Shown one piece after another: positions 15,753 through 23,055 of a stretch of 50,651 nt of DNA (the first letter of the stretch is position 1; every line of letters starts with the position of its first letter). The position numbers and the translations under genes were made by a program. Source of the stretch: Candidatus Avelusimicrobium bubulum (lineage in GTDB: Bacteria > Elusimicrobiota > Elusimicrobia > Elusimicrobiales > Elusimicrobiaceae); the NCBI GenBank assembly GCA_902798835.1, contig CADBYN010000002.1, positions 1 to 50,651 on the forward strand, read 5' to 3'. A model generated the notes under the pieces. The model did no database searches. It saw nothing but the letters and a program-made list of their open reading frames with translations, and was not told the origin of the DNA.

Positions 15753-16373
15753 ATGAAGAAAGTACTCACTGTTTTGGCCGCCGCCTTGTTTTTAGGCGCC
15801 TGCCACTGTGCTAAATGCACAACCGACACCGCATGCAAATATAGCAAAAATTATGCATGCCGCTGCTACAAGCAACACAAAGCAGGCTGCAAATGCCCCA
15901 AATGCCACAAACCGGCTCCGGCTCCGGCCCCGGTAGTGGCCGCTAAACCGGCTCCGGCCCCGGCCCCGAAAGTGGCAGATGATGCCGCTATCGCTACCGT
16001 TGCCAACGTCAAACAAAACAACGCCGGTGCCACCGTTCTTTCTTTCAAAGAACCGATCAACTTCAAATACAACAGCGATGCCTTGGATGCCAAATCCACC
16101 GCTACTGTAGACCAAGTTGCTGCGGCTTTGAAAAAATATCCCAACGCCAAAGTGCGTGTAGCCGGTTATACCGATTCCTTGGGTAACCCTGCCTACAACA
16201 TGGATCTGTCTGAACGCCGCGCTCACTCCGTAGCCGAACGCTTGGTACAAGACGGCATCCCGGCTGCTAACGTGTCCTACATCGGTTATGGTGAAGCCAA
16301 TCCTATTGCCACCAACAAAACCGCCGAAGGCCGCTATCAAAACCGCCGTGTAGAACTCGAAATCAACAACTAA
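15753..16373 (+). CDS. OmpA-family peptidoglycan-binding lipoprotein with Cys-rich neck
   Basis: From ATG 15753 (AAGGAGATAAG just upstream) it has 206 residues. A lipoprotein signal ends LFLGAC, lipidating Cys17. Eight more cysteines follow within 35 residues (19, 22, 28, 36, 38, 46, 48, 51) in a Lys-rich stretch, then a Pro-Ala linker. The last 105 residues are an OmpA C-terminal domain with INFKYNSDALD and GYTDSLGNPAYNMDLSERRA, carrying the Asp and Arg that hold diaminopimelate. It is Pal-like: outer-membrane anchored and bound to peptidoglycan. The Cys-rich neck is not usual for Pal and could bind metal or form disulfides. Confidence 0.9.
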   Translation: MKKVLTVLAAALFLGACHCAKCTTDTACKYSKNYACRCYKQHKAGCKCPKCHKPAPAPAPVVAAKPAPAPAPKVADDAAIATVANVKQNNAGATVLSFKEPINFKYNSDALDAKSTATVDQVAAALKKYPNAKVRVAGYTDSLGNPAYNMDLSERRAHSVAERLVQDGIPAANVSYIGYGEANPIATNKTAEGRYQNRRVELEINN

Positions 16374-16390
16374 GAGTTTTCACACTTACA

Positions 16391-16419
16391 AAAACCCCGC
16401 TCATTGAGCGGGGTTTTTT
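16391..16419 (+). terminator. Intrinsic terminator after the OmpA lipoprotein
   Basis: CCCCGCTCA pairs with TGAGCGGGG and is followed by six T. The same stem core is reused after the pilin at 17.15 kb. Confidence 0.85.
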
Positions 16420-16493
16420 ATGTTCTACGACGTTAAAAAGCGCGTTTGGCGACAATAGTTAACGAAAACCTGTTTGCAAAACAAGAGAACGCC

Positions 16494-16521
16494 TTGAAAT
16501 TTCTACAGAAAGTTGTATACT
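16494..16521 (+). promoter_or_regulatory. Promoter of the pilin gene
   Basis: -35 TTGAAA (16494-16499), a 16-bp spacer and -10 TATACT (16516-16521). A second possible -10 (TATAAT) lies just downstream. Confidence 0.5.
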
Positions 16522-16569
16522 TATAATGAAGGTGTATGGCCTTCTAATTTGTAGTTAAGGGAAAAACTT

Positions 16570-17118
16570 ATGAAAACAGGTTTTACGTTAATTGAGCTAC
16601 TGGTTGTAGTACTCATTATTGGTATTTTGGCGGCTATTGCGCTGCCGCAATATCAAAAAGCAGTAGAACGCTCGCGCATAGCTGAGGCTGTACAGCATTT
16701 AGGAGACTGGGCTACGGCACAAAGCATTTATTATATGCAACATAATACATTTGCCGAGGACTTGGATGAACTCAATGAGGGAGATATAGTCGTTCCGGAA
16801 ATACCATCCGATTCTGCTTTCTTTGTTTCGTATCGGGGAGTCGACGTCATATCTGGCAGATCCGCGTCCATGGGTCTTCAACGCCGTGGAGGTAAGTATG
16901 CCAATGGTGCACTAAACATCCAAGTAAATGCCGATGGCTCTATAGAAAAGTTCTGTTCTGAAAAGAAAGATGCCCCCGGTTTTTGTACTATAGCCGAAAC
17001 AATGGGATATCCTCTCTTTAAATCTTCTCAAGAAGAAAGCGGCAGCGGTAGCGGAAGTAGTAGCGGAACAGGCTCTGGCACGGGTGGGTGTAGCGGAAAC
17101 AAGTGTAGATCCAACTAA
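16570..17118 (+). CDS. Type IV pilin with Gly/Ser-rich tail
   Basis: A 182-residue prepilin. Leader MKTG, then [20 protein letters not shown] with Glu5 and [12 protein letters not shown], a canonical prepilin N-terminus. The globular part has a Cys pair ([13 protein letters not shown]). It ends in an unusual low-complexity Ser/Gly/Thr tail of about 25 residues with two further cysteines ([11 protein letters not shown]). As a solitary gene with a promoter and a strong terminator it is probably expressed alone. It is likely a pilus subunit; the flexible tail could be surface-exposed. Confidence 0.9.
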   Translation: MKTGFTLIELLVVVLIIGILAAIALPQYQKAVERSRIAEAVQHLGDWATAQSIYYMQHNTFAEDLDELNEGDIVVPEIPSDSAFFVSYRGVDVISGRSASMGLQRRGGKYANGALNIQVNADGSIEKFCSEKKDAPGFCTIAETMGYPLFKSSQEESGSGSGSSSGTGSGTGGCSGNKCRSN

Positions 17119-17149
17119 AGGAAGAGAAGAACACACTCTCAAAACTTAA

Positions 17150-17176
17150 CCCCCGCTCATTGAGCGGGGGTTTTTA
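17150..17176. terminator. Intrinsic terminator after the pilin
   Basis: CCCCCGCTCA pairs with TGAGCGGGGG and is followed by TTTTT on the plus strand. It probably also serves the convergent minus-strand gene ending at 17194. Confidence 0.85.
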
Positions 17177-17193
17177 TTAAATCAATCGGCCCA

Positions 17194-18519
17194 TTAATGT
17201 TGCCAACCGTATTTTTCCTTCAACAAGAAATAATTATGCAAACTATACCAAATTTTACTGGCCCAATCATTTGTCCAACTAAGCGCAATCATTCCGTCTA
17301 TCCCATCCTCAAAGAAAGCCTGCCCTCCATGCCGGGAAACCTCAAACCCGGAAAGTGCCAAAATAATTCCTTCATATTTTCGGTTTCTAAGTTGTCTAGT
17401 TAAAAAGCGCCCGCCGCCATTTTTCATAAGGATATCAGTCAACACCATATCGTATTCGCCATAGGATCCTCTGTTTAAAAAAGCCTCCGGGTCGTCGTAA
17501 AAATCAAATGTCCACTCTCTCAATCTCGCCCGCTTTTTCATGTCTTTTACAGCGAAAATGATGTCTTTGTCATCTTGTAAAACTGCCACGCGCATCTGGT
17601 TGGGTAATGCCCCGCGGACATTTTGGAACCACGTTGTATAATCTTTCAAATTGACTTGCGGAATAGGCTGTTCAGGCTGTCCTGATTTAAGTCCAAATTC
17701 GCTTGCCTCGTACAGGTGCCCGTCTTTACGCTTTACAGGCTTTGCTGCTTCTTTTCCTATGGCTTCGTACATTCCCGTGCTAAGCATTGTATAGAACTTC
17801 TTAACATAGTGCAAATAACTAGACATATTTATTAACTGACGCTCATCCCCCCAAGTGACCCGTGCTTGGGCAACCGCACTTTGCGCCTCTGCTATATCCG
17901 TAAATATTTGACGCATGTGCTCCGGCAGCATTGCTTCTGCTTCTGCAGTTCCCAAATAATAAATATTTGCATTCAAGGTCTTTGATAACTCCCGCACGGT
18001 TTGTGCGGCATGTTGGTAGGCTTTCTTGGCCACGCTGACTTGTTCCCCACTCATTTCCGTCAAGTTTCCTCGTGTCAATATACCGGAATAAATATCCCCA
18101 TAGAAAGGCGGATCTTGAGGGAGTATCTCGCGCTCAAAGCTCTGCAAAAATGGACGCATATCCAAAGCCGCCTGCCGCCGCATTCTACGAGAAAGAGAGA
18201 GGGACACATCGCTTGTCTGATTCAAAAACTCCCTCGGCTGCTGCAAATGCCCCGTTGTGCCGAGCAAGTTAGTCGTGGCGTGCCTTGAGCCCCCACGCGA
18301 ATCGCCCATTTGTTCTCTATGTCCTCTTGCCATTTGTCGTTGGGCATAAGACATTGTTTTCTTTAATTTGGACGTCACCCGTGTGAGCTTGCCACCCGCG
18401 CGGCTCTTAGACAATTTCCCGCCGTACGCGCTGGAAAAACACGCCGCAAGCAACAAAAATAAAATTGAGCTACTGATTACGTTTCGTCGGTTTAACATAT
18501 TCTTCGTTTTCCCGCACAT
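17194..18519 (-). CDS. Exported or anchored protein with C-terminal CheY-like receiver (paralogue A)
   Basis: About 441 residues. The ATG at 18519 overlaps the upstream stop (TGATG); a later ATG at 18498 aligns better with paralogue B. The N-terminus is basic then hydrophobic (VISSSILFLLLAACFSSAYG), a signal peptide or anchor with a lipobox-like LAAC. A Lys/Arg-rich stretch and a helical middle follow. The last roughly 135 residues read as a receiver fold: RVAVLQDD (acidic pocket), YDMVLTDIL (phospho-acceptor Asp), ILALSG (the Ser/Thr position), and FFEDGIDGMIALSW where the invariant Lys should be but is not. No kinase or output domain is attached. Whether the receiver is outside or inside the membrane is unclear. 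Function unknown. Confidence 0.75.
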   Translation of the reverse strand: MCGKTKNMLNRRNVISSSILFLLLAACFSSAYGGKLSKSRAGGKLTRVTSKLKKTMSYAQRQMARGHREQMGDSRGGSRHATTNLLGTTGHLQQPREFLNQTSDVSLSLSRRMRRQAALDMRPFLQSFEREILPQDPPFYGDIYSGILTRGNLTEMSGEQVSVAKKAYQHAAQTVRELSKTLNANIYYLGTAEAEAMLPEHMRQIFTDIAEAQSAVAQARVTWGDERQLINMSSYLHYVKKFYTMLSTGMYEAIGKEAAKPVKRKDGHLYEASEFGLKSGQPEQPIPQVNLKDYTTWFQNVRGALPNQMRVAVLQDDKDIIFAVKDMKKRARLREWTFDFYDDPEAFLNRGSYGEYDMVLTDILMKNGGGRFLTRQLRNRKYEGIILALSGFEVSRHGGQAFFEDGIDGMIALSWTNDWASKIWYSLHNYFLLKEKYGWQH

Positions 18520-19892
18520 CAATGTTTCCAACCATATTTTTCTTTAAGGAGGAAATAACTATTCAGCCGCCGCCAAATCAAATCTGATAAATCGGACGTC
18601 CAACCTATGCTAATCATTGCGTCTATGCCATCGTTAAAAAATTCTTCTCCGCCATGCGTTACTTCAAAGCCGGACAACGTCAAAATACTTCCTTCATATC
18701 CTCTGTTTCGCAGTTGACGCGCCAAATAACGGCCGCCCCCATTTCTAATCAATACATCGGTCAAAATCATATCATATTTTTCGTAAGAAACTTGATTTAA
18801 AAAAGCTTCCGGGTCATCATAAAAATCTAACGTCCAACCTTTTAATCCCGCTCTTTTACGCATCATTTTTAGACCGTTAATCACCTTAGGATCATCTTGT
18901 AAGATAGCCACCCGTAGATGAGTGGGAATCGTTCCCGATATATTCAATCCCAACCAAGCGGAGGGATCCCGCCAATCTGGCTCAGGAAGTGGCACGTCTG
19001 TTATAGTAGATAATAGTCCAAACTCTTCGGCGATGTATGCATGTCCGTCTGATCGTTTGACAGTTTTTAATTTCTCCTTTCCTGCAGGAAGGATCCCCGT
19101 ACCTAGCGCATTATAAACTTCTTGCATGCGTTCCCAGTAAATTGCTATCCGCACCAAAGTGTAATTATCGCCCCAAATTGCACGAGCATCTTTCACCAAA
19201 CTTTGTCCTTTAGAAATTTCACTAAGCCGCTGACGTATTTGCTCGGGTAGGAACGCTTCCCCTTCGGAAGTACCCAAATAATAAATCTCCGCGTTAATAG
19301 ATTTAGAAACTTCTTGCATATACGTTACAGCTTGCTCAAATGCTTTCTTGCCCGCTGCATATTGTTCCTCGCTCATTCTTGTCAAATTTCCCAAGGTGTC
19401 CACCCCTCGCTGCACAACAGAGTAAGAAGCGGGTTGCTGCGGCATTCTGACCCAATCCAATTCATCCAAATAGGCCCGCGCTTCCAAGGCCATCTTTCGT
19501 TGCATAGTGCGAGATAATGTATTTCTTGTTAAAAATGAATAATCCACCACTTGTGGCTTTTCGGATACCAAAAGTCTCCTTTCCATAGCAAGGGATAATT
19601 GCTGATCCCTAAGATTTTTAGTGGCTTTGACGGAGATACTCCGTGCCTTCCGTTTTTTTGAAAAAGGGATCCGCTCCTTAGAAGAAACCGTTGAAGACAA
19701 CTCGGATGTTGCGCGAAGTGCATCCAATTTATCATTTCTAGATCTCCGGCGTAAAATTCGTTTCACACTTTGGTTTATTGTCGTAAATATTTTCCCCCTA
19801 CGACGCAGCTTTGGAGATCCCCCCCCATACACGGTAGAGAAACATAATAAACCCAACAAAGAAATTTCAGCTATTTTCTTTATATTTTTCAT
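18519..19892 (-). CDS. Exported or anchored protein with C-terminal CheY-like receiver (paralogue B)
   Basis: 457 residues, clearly homologous to its downstream neighbour along the full length. The N-terminus MKNIKKIAEISLLGLLCFST is a signal peptide or anchor ending VYGGG, followed by very basic segments (KLRRRGK, RRRSR). The helical middle contains ISKGQSLVKDARAIWGDNYT and the shared motif NAEIYYLGTSEGEAFLPEQI. The C-terminal receiver has LRVAILQDD, YDMILTDVL, LTLSG and DGIDAMISIGW, again lacking the conserved Lys. Both copies end in YFLLKEKYGW-H. It is first in a two-gene operon. No relative of known function comes to mind. Confidence 0.75.
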   Translation of the reverse strand: MKNIKKIAEISLLGLLCFSTVYGGGSPKLRRRGKIFTTINQSVKRILRRRSRNDKLDALRATSELSSTVSSKERIPFSKKRKARSISVKATKNLRDQQLSLAMERRLLVSEKPQVVDYSFLTRNTLSRTMQRKMALEARAYLDELDWVRMPQQPASYSVVQRGVDTLGNLTRMSEEQYAAGKKAFEQAVTYMQEVSKSINAEIYYLGTSEGEAFLPEQIRQRLSEISKGQSLVKDARAIWGDNYTLVRIAIYWERMQEVYNALGTGILPAGKEKLKTVKRSDGHAYIAEEFGLLSTITDVPLPEPDWRDPSAWLGLNISGTIPTHLRVAILQDDPKVINGLKMMRKRAGLKGWTLDFYDDPEAFLNQVSYEKYDMILTDVLIRNGGGRYLARQLRNRGYEGSILTLSGFEVTHGGEEFFNDGIDAMISIGWTSDLSDLIWRRLNSYFLLKEKYGWKH

Positions 19893-20023
19893 CTAATTTA
19901 CTTCCACATACCTATAGAGTAGCACGATACGTGCGTTACAAGCAAGGGCCCTTGGTCCCATTTTGATCTAGGTCTATTTACCTGGGCCTATCGAGAAAAA
20001 TCGATTTATTAGCTATATTAAAA

Positions 20024-20032
20024 TGCTATAAT
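20024..20032 (+). promoter_or_regulatory. Extended -10 promoter of frr
   Basis: TGCTATAAT is an extended -10 about 33 bases before the frr ATG; GGGAGAA serves as ribosome-binding site. The 19893-20020 stretch before it holds palindromic AAGGGCCCTT (19945-19954) and nothing else recognised. Confidence 0.55.
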
Positions 20033-20065
20033 GAAGAAAATCTTATTGCTCATGGGAGAACCATT

Positions 20066-20629
20066 ATGGAAGGAATTGCCGCCTTACTAACTAACACTAA
20101 AACCGAAATGTCCGAACATGTTGCCCGCTTGGAACGTGATTTGGCTACTATTCGCACGGGCCGTGCCAGTGCCGGACTATTAGAGAATGTACGTGTAGAT
20201 TATTACGGAACGCCTACCCCCATTAAACAAATGGCTGTAATCAACGTATTGGATGCCAAAACGTTAGAAATTCAACCGTGGGATATTTCTTCTCTCAATG
20301 ATATTGATAAAGCCTTGCAAAAAGCTGATTTGGGCGCCAGCCCGGTAAACAATGGCAAAGTAATCCGCATTACACTGCCCTCTATGACCGAGGAACGTCG
20401 CAAGCAACTTGCCAAAAGTATCTCTAAAATGAGCGAAGATTTCAAAGTAGCCGTGCGCAATGCCCGACGTGATGTAATGGATAAACTGAAAAAAGCACAG
20501 AAAGCTTCTGAAATTACCGAAGACGACCTTAAACGCTATGAAAGCGATGTGCAAAAAACCACCGACGGTTTCATTGCACAGATCGATCAGGTTATCAAGA
20601 AAAAAGAAAATGAGATTATGACCATTTAG
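20066..20629 (+). CDS. frr: Ribosome recycling factor
   Basis: 187 residues, the typical length of RRF. Family features: an N-terminal helix with RTGRASAGLLENVRVDYYGT, PIKQMAVINV, IRITLPSMTEERRKQLAK and the C-terminal helix VRNARRDVMDKLKK. With EF-G it splits post-termination ribosomes in the cytoplasm. It is a single-gene transcript between an extended -10 promoter and an intrinsic terminator. The usual tsf/pyrH neighbours are absent here. Confidence 0.97.
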   Translation: MEGIAALLTNTKTEMSEHVARLERDLATIRTGRASAGLLENVRVDYYGTPTPIKQMAVINVLDAKTLEIQPWDISSLNDIDKALQKADLGASPVNNGKVIRITLPSMTEERRKQLAKSISKMSEDFKVAVRNARRDVMDKLKKAQKASEITEDDLKRYESDVQKTTDGFIAQIDQVIKKKENEIMTI

Positions 20630-20649
20630 TCCATTGCCTGCTTGCATTA

Positions 20650-20674
20650 CCCCGCCTTTATGGGCGGGGTTTTT
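20650..20674 (+). terminator. Intrinsic terminator of frr
   Basis: CCCCGCC pairs with GGCGGGG and is followed by TTTTT. Confidence 0.85.
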
Positions 20675-20752
20675 ATTTTGTGTGGCAAATTTTCAATGCA
20701 AAGAACTTTATTTTTTAGTAGAATATACGTATCTAAGAATTACCGAAGATAT

Positions 20753-20825
20753 GCCAAGATAGCTCAGCTGGTAGAGCAGCCGCTTCGTAAGCGGCAGGTC
20801 CGGGGTTCGATCCCCCGTCTTGGCT
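20753..20825 (+). tRNA. tRNA-Thr (anticodon CGU)
   Basis: A complete cloverleaf: acceptor GCCAAGA with TCTTGGC, D arm GCTC...GAGC, anticodon stem GCCGC/GCGGC with loop TTCGTAA (CGU, reads ACG), T arm CGGGG-TTCGATC-CCCCG. The discriminator base is T and CCA is not encoded. It lies at the left flank of the pilin/phage region, which makes it a natural suspect for an integration site, but I found no second copy of its 3' end. Confidence 0.97.
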
Positions 20826-20870
20826 CTTTTTGTTGCCTATTTTTCCCCGGTTCGTCGTCATTGTTTACAT

Positions 20871-20900
20871 TAAAAGCCCCCGCTTAAACGGGGGCTTTTA
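20871..20900. terminator. Bidirectional intrinsic terminator
   Basis: A perfect 12-bp stem (TAAAAGCCCCCG with CGGGGGCTTTTA) lies between the tRNA and the convergent secreted-protein gene. Confidence 0.8.
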
Positions 20901-20917
20901 TGCAGCAAAAGCATTTA

Positions 20918-21595
20918 CTATTTCCACCTAATACCCCAATGTTTAGACCACAATTCCGCCTCTAACAACGTTTGTTCGATAACCTCTTGTTCGTATAGCG
21001 GAAGGCCTAATTCTTTATTCTTTTCATTCAACCTTTTATAGAAGTTGGTAATTATTCCCCATACGCCCTTTTGGTGATATGTTTCGAGCAATGCGGCATG
21101 ATCGTGGAATAAATCGCTATACATAACATTTCCATGTAAAGCACTATACACCGCGGGAGCATTTGCTTTCATCTCCTTGGTATCTTTAATGTCCATCTCT
21201 TTGGCAATCTCATCGATTACGGTCTGCGTGACGATATGATGCACCCCGTTATAAAGACCGCTGTCTGTTACCCCTCTCCATTGAGGCGTAGAATCCCTAA
21301 ATTTTTTATTTACAGTTCGCAGATAATTATATCCGCCCGTTAATTTTGTAGGATGCACAATCGGTTGTTTGATTTCGGCCGTTATAATGACTCGGGTAAC
21401 ATTTGTATTTATCTTGGGTTGGCGGAACAAAGTTCGCTTGGAAAGCATCCGTTCTGCCACGCGCACATGTACCGGATGCACCGTAATAGTTCTTTGCACG
21501 CGCACACCTTTCCGGTTCGTTTTTACAATCTGATAGAGACTTTGTGAATAAGAGGTTACAGGCAGGAGTAGACACAGTATCGCCACTATGCGCAT
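20918..21595 (-). CDS. Secreted protein of unknown function, His-rich core
   Basis: 225 residues with a signal peptide (MRIVAILCLLLPVTSYSQSL). A basic region follows, then a His-containing core: GLYNGVHHIVTQTVIDEI, YSALHGNVMYSDLFHDHAAL and WGIITNFYKRLNEK. The spacing of HH, HG and HDH hints at a metal-dependent nuclease or toxin-like domain, but I cannot place it in a family and would not name it. The start has AAGGAGAG just upstream, inside the end of a possible 46-codon ORF. It stands alone on the minus strand between the tRNA and a divergent pilin. Confidence 0.6.
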   Translation of the reverse strand: MRIVAILCLLLPVTSYSQSLYQIVKTNRKGVRVQRTITVHPVHVRVAERMLSKRTLFRQPKINTNVTRVIITAEIKQPIVHPTKLTGGYNYLRTVNKKFRDSTPQWRGVTDSGLYNGVHHIVTQTVIDEIAKEMDIKDTKEMKANAPAVYSALHGNVMYSDLFHDHAALLETYHQKGVWGIITNFYKRLNEKNKELGLPLYEQEVIEQTLLEAELWSKHWGIRWK

Positions 21596-21726
21596 TGTCC
21601 CTCTCCTTCACACAACCAAGTAAAAGTTAGCGGAAAATATGGAAATTGGAACTTTAAGAGGGCACAAAGGGGACGTATGAGCATTAAGCTGATGAAAATC
21701 ATCCATGCTATACTGGACTTACGCAT
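21586..21726 (-). CDS. Possible 46-residue hydrophobic peptide
   Basis: A short ORF with GGAGG three bases before the ATG starts MRKSSIAWMIFISLMLIRPL. Its stop overlaps the start of the secreted protein, as in translational coupling. It could be a small membrane peptide, a leader, or chance. The ribosome-binding site spacing is tight. Confidence 0.3.
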   Translation of the reverse strand: MRKSSIAWMIFISLMLIRPLCALLKFQFPYFPLTFTWLCEGEGQCA

Positions 21727-21951
21727 ACTCCTCCAATTTCATCCCCATGGCAGCTTTTGAAAATTCAAAAGCCGATAATTGCGTTTTAATTATGATACAT
21801 TTTTTTTAGAACTTTGTCACATTTTTTTTACTACCGTCGACAAAATAACATTATTTCACACGCGCAAAAGAACTAGATTCTCTTTTCCTGTAGTATTTAC
21901 TTGTTGCCTTTACCTTCCTGTAAAAATTTTACTGGATTTTTTCATTTTTTT

Positions 21952-21960
21952 TGCTATACT
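21952..21960 (+). promoter_or_regulatory. Extended -10 promoter of the third pilin
   Basis: TGCTATACT, preceded by a T-rich tract, mirrors the element before the 11.3 kb gene. AAGGAG precedes the ATG. Upstream (21727-21950) I see only AT-rich DNA and a short hairpin GCTTTTGAA-AA-TTCAAAAGC. Confidence 0.5.
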
Positions 21961-21996
21961 TATAGTAACGCAACTTGCGTCTTATAAGGAGAATAT

Positions 21997-22476
21997 ATGA
22001 CCCGAGGTTTTACATTAATCGAATTATTAGTAGTAGTACTCGTGATCGGCATTTTATCTGCCGTGGCTTTGCCGCAGTATCAAACGGCAGTAGAACGTTC
22101 ACGCGCGACGGAGGCACTAACCCAAATGAGTGCCATAAGAGATGCTATGGAGAGGTACCATGCCCAGCATGAAGCTTGGCCAACCAAATTTACACAATTG
22201 GATGTAGATATTCCGGACATAACCGCTAATCTTACTGACGCTCAGAAGGCGCTTTGTACTGCCATGAGTAACAAATATTACGGCGGTAAGAATTTCTGTG
22301 TACGCTTTACCAACGGAGGGGTAATCACAGCTGTGCGTCTTAGAAATAATGACAGCTACACGCTGACCACTACCATCACGGCAAATAGCAACGGTACCTA
22401 TACCGCTACGCGCTCCTGCAGCGGAGATACGGCCTACTGTAATGCAATTTCAGGTGGACACAACAGCGATTTTTAA
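21997..22476 (+). CDS. Type IV pilin
   Basis: A 159-residue prepilin with leader MTRG and [20 protein letters not shown] with Glu5, then LPQYQTAVERSR. The globular domain has four cysteines in two likely pairs (ALC...NFC and SCSGDTAYC) and a Thr/Asn-rich beta region. It is a solitary gene with its own extended -10 promoter and a terminator. Together with the other two intact pilins and the remnant, it shows dispersed pilin genes in this genome. Likely a pilus subunit. Confidence 0.9.
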   Translation: MTRGFTLIELLVVVLVIGILSAVALPQYQTAVERSRATEALTQMSAIRDAMERYHAQHEAWPTKFTQLDVDIPDITANLTDAQKALCTAMSNKYYGGKNFCVRFTNGGVITAVRLRNNDSYTLTTTITANSNGTYTATRSCSGDTAYCNAISGGHNSDF

Positions 22477-22496
22477 TCGTGTATAGCTACTATTTT

Positions 22497-22523
22497 CCCC
22501 GGCTTAAAGCCGGGGATTTTTTT
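22497..22523 (+). terminator. Intrinsic terminator of the pilin
   Basis: CCCCGGC pairs with GCCGGGG, followed by ATTTTTTT. It also abuts the end of the phage lysis cassette on the other strand. Confidence 0.8.
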
Positions 22524-22716
22524 CGCATATTTTACTGTCTACACACAAGCAGTAAAACTTTAACATCTCTTTTACATTATGATCGTTAAGGTGATCATTG
22601 TAATCAAAACGGATCTGATTACATACCGTTGTATTGCTTGTTTGCCACGTCGTGCAGCCGGCGCCTAGCATCATCAGTAGTAAGATGGCAGACAGCATCT
22701 GTAATTTTTTTCGCAT
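22504..22716 (-). CDS. Rz1-like outer-membrane spanin lipoprotein
   Basis: 70 residues. It starts MRKKLQMLSAILLLMMLGAG with lipobox LGAGC, so it should be lipidated at Cys21. AAGGAGC lies before the ATG. It overlaps the preceding membrane protein gene by 98 bases in a different frame and sits right after holin-like and endolysin genes, the arrangement of phage Rz/Rz1 pairs. It lacks the Pro-rich stretch of lambda Rz1, so the call rests on position, overlap and lipobox. The role would be outer-membrane disruption at lysis. Confidence 0.6.
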   Translation of the reverse strand: MRKKLQMLSAILLLMMLGAGCTTWQTSNTTVCNQIRFDYNDHLNDHNVKEMLKFYCLCVDSKICEKNPRL

Positions 22717-22858
22717 GTGCTTGCTCCTTTGCTTGCCTCTTAAGTTCTTCTTTTAGAGCTCTTAATTGTGCGGCTTTACTGCCATTTTTGCGGGCCAAGC
22801 ACAATGCCACCCCCAAAATAATTCCACCCCCTAGAAGTAAAACCACGTACAATTCCAT
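22619..22858 (-). CDS. Rz-like inner-membrane spanin
   Basis: 79 residues with an N-terminal transmembrane helix (MELYVVLLLGGGIILGVALC) and a charged coiled coil (ALKEELKRQAKEQAHAKKIT). The ORF of the lipoprotein starts inside it. That N-in, helix-out structure is what i-spanins look like. The start overlaps the stop of the holin-like gene (TAATGG). Confidence 0.6.
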   Translation of the reverse strand: MELYVVLLLGGGIILGVALCLARKNGSKAAQLRALKEELKRQAKEQAHAKKITDAVCHLTTDDARRRLHDVANKQYNGM

Positions 22859-23055
22859 TATTTCTCCCCTCTTTTTCCGATAACAGACCCATCCGGATTA
22901 ACGAGCGACAACGCAGCGAATACATGAAGCACTTTGGCCCATACTGTATCATCTTTATCTGTACTGGTTAATTTAGTGATGAGTGTAATCAACGCTACTA
23001 CCATCCCAAAGATTTCCAGCATTTCATCATAATGTTCCGTTATAAACTTAATCAT
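22858..23055 (-). CDS. Holin-like small membrane protein
   Basis: 65 residues with one clear transmembrane segment (IFGMVVALITLITKL) after a short acidic N-terminus, then a second weaker hydrophobic stretch (VLHVFAALSLVN). It lies between endolysin and spanin genes with overlaps on both sides, which is why I call it a holin candidate; sequence alone would not prove it. Confidence 0.5.
   Translation of the reverse strand: MIKFITEHYDEMLEIFGMVVALITLITKLTSTDKDDTVWAKVLHVFAALSLVNPDGSVIGKRGEK

Noticed and set aside
15792-16340. 182-codon Gly/Val-rich ORF antisense to the OmpA lipoprotein
   Set aside because: It is the shadow of a strongly coding gene with Ala/Pro codons; it has no ribosome-binding site and low-complexity composition.
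20753-20825. tRNA-Thr as the attachment site of the phage element
   Set aside because: I looked for a second copy of its 3' end (GGTTCGATCCCCCG) near 38 kb and elsewhere and found none; no integrase is present.
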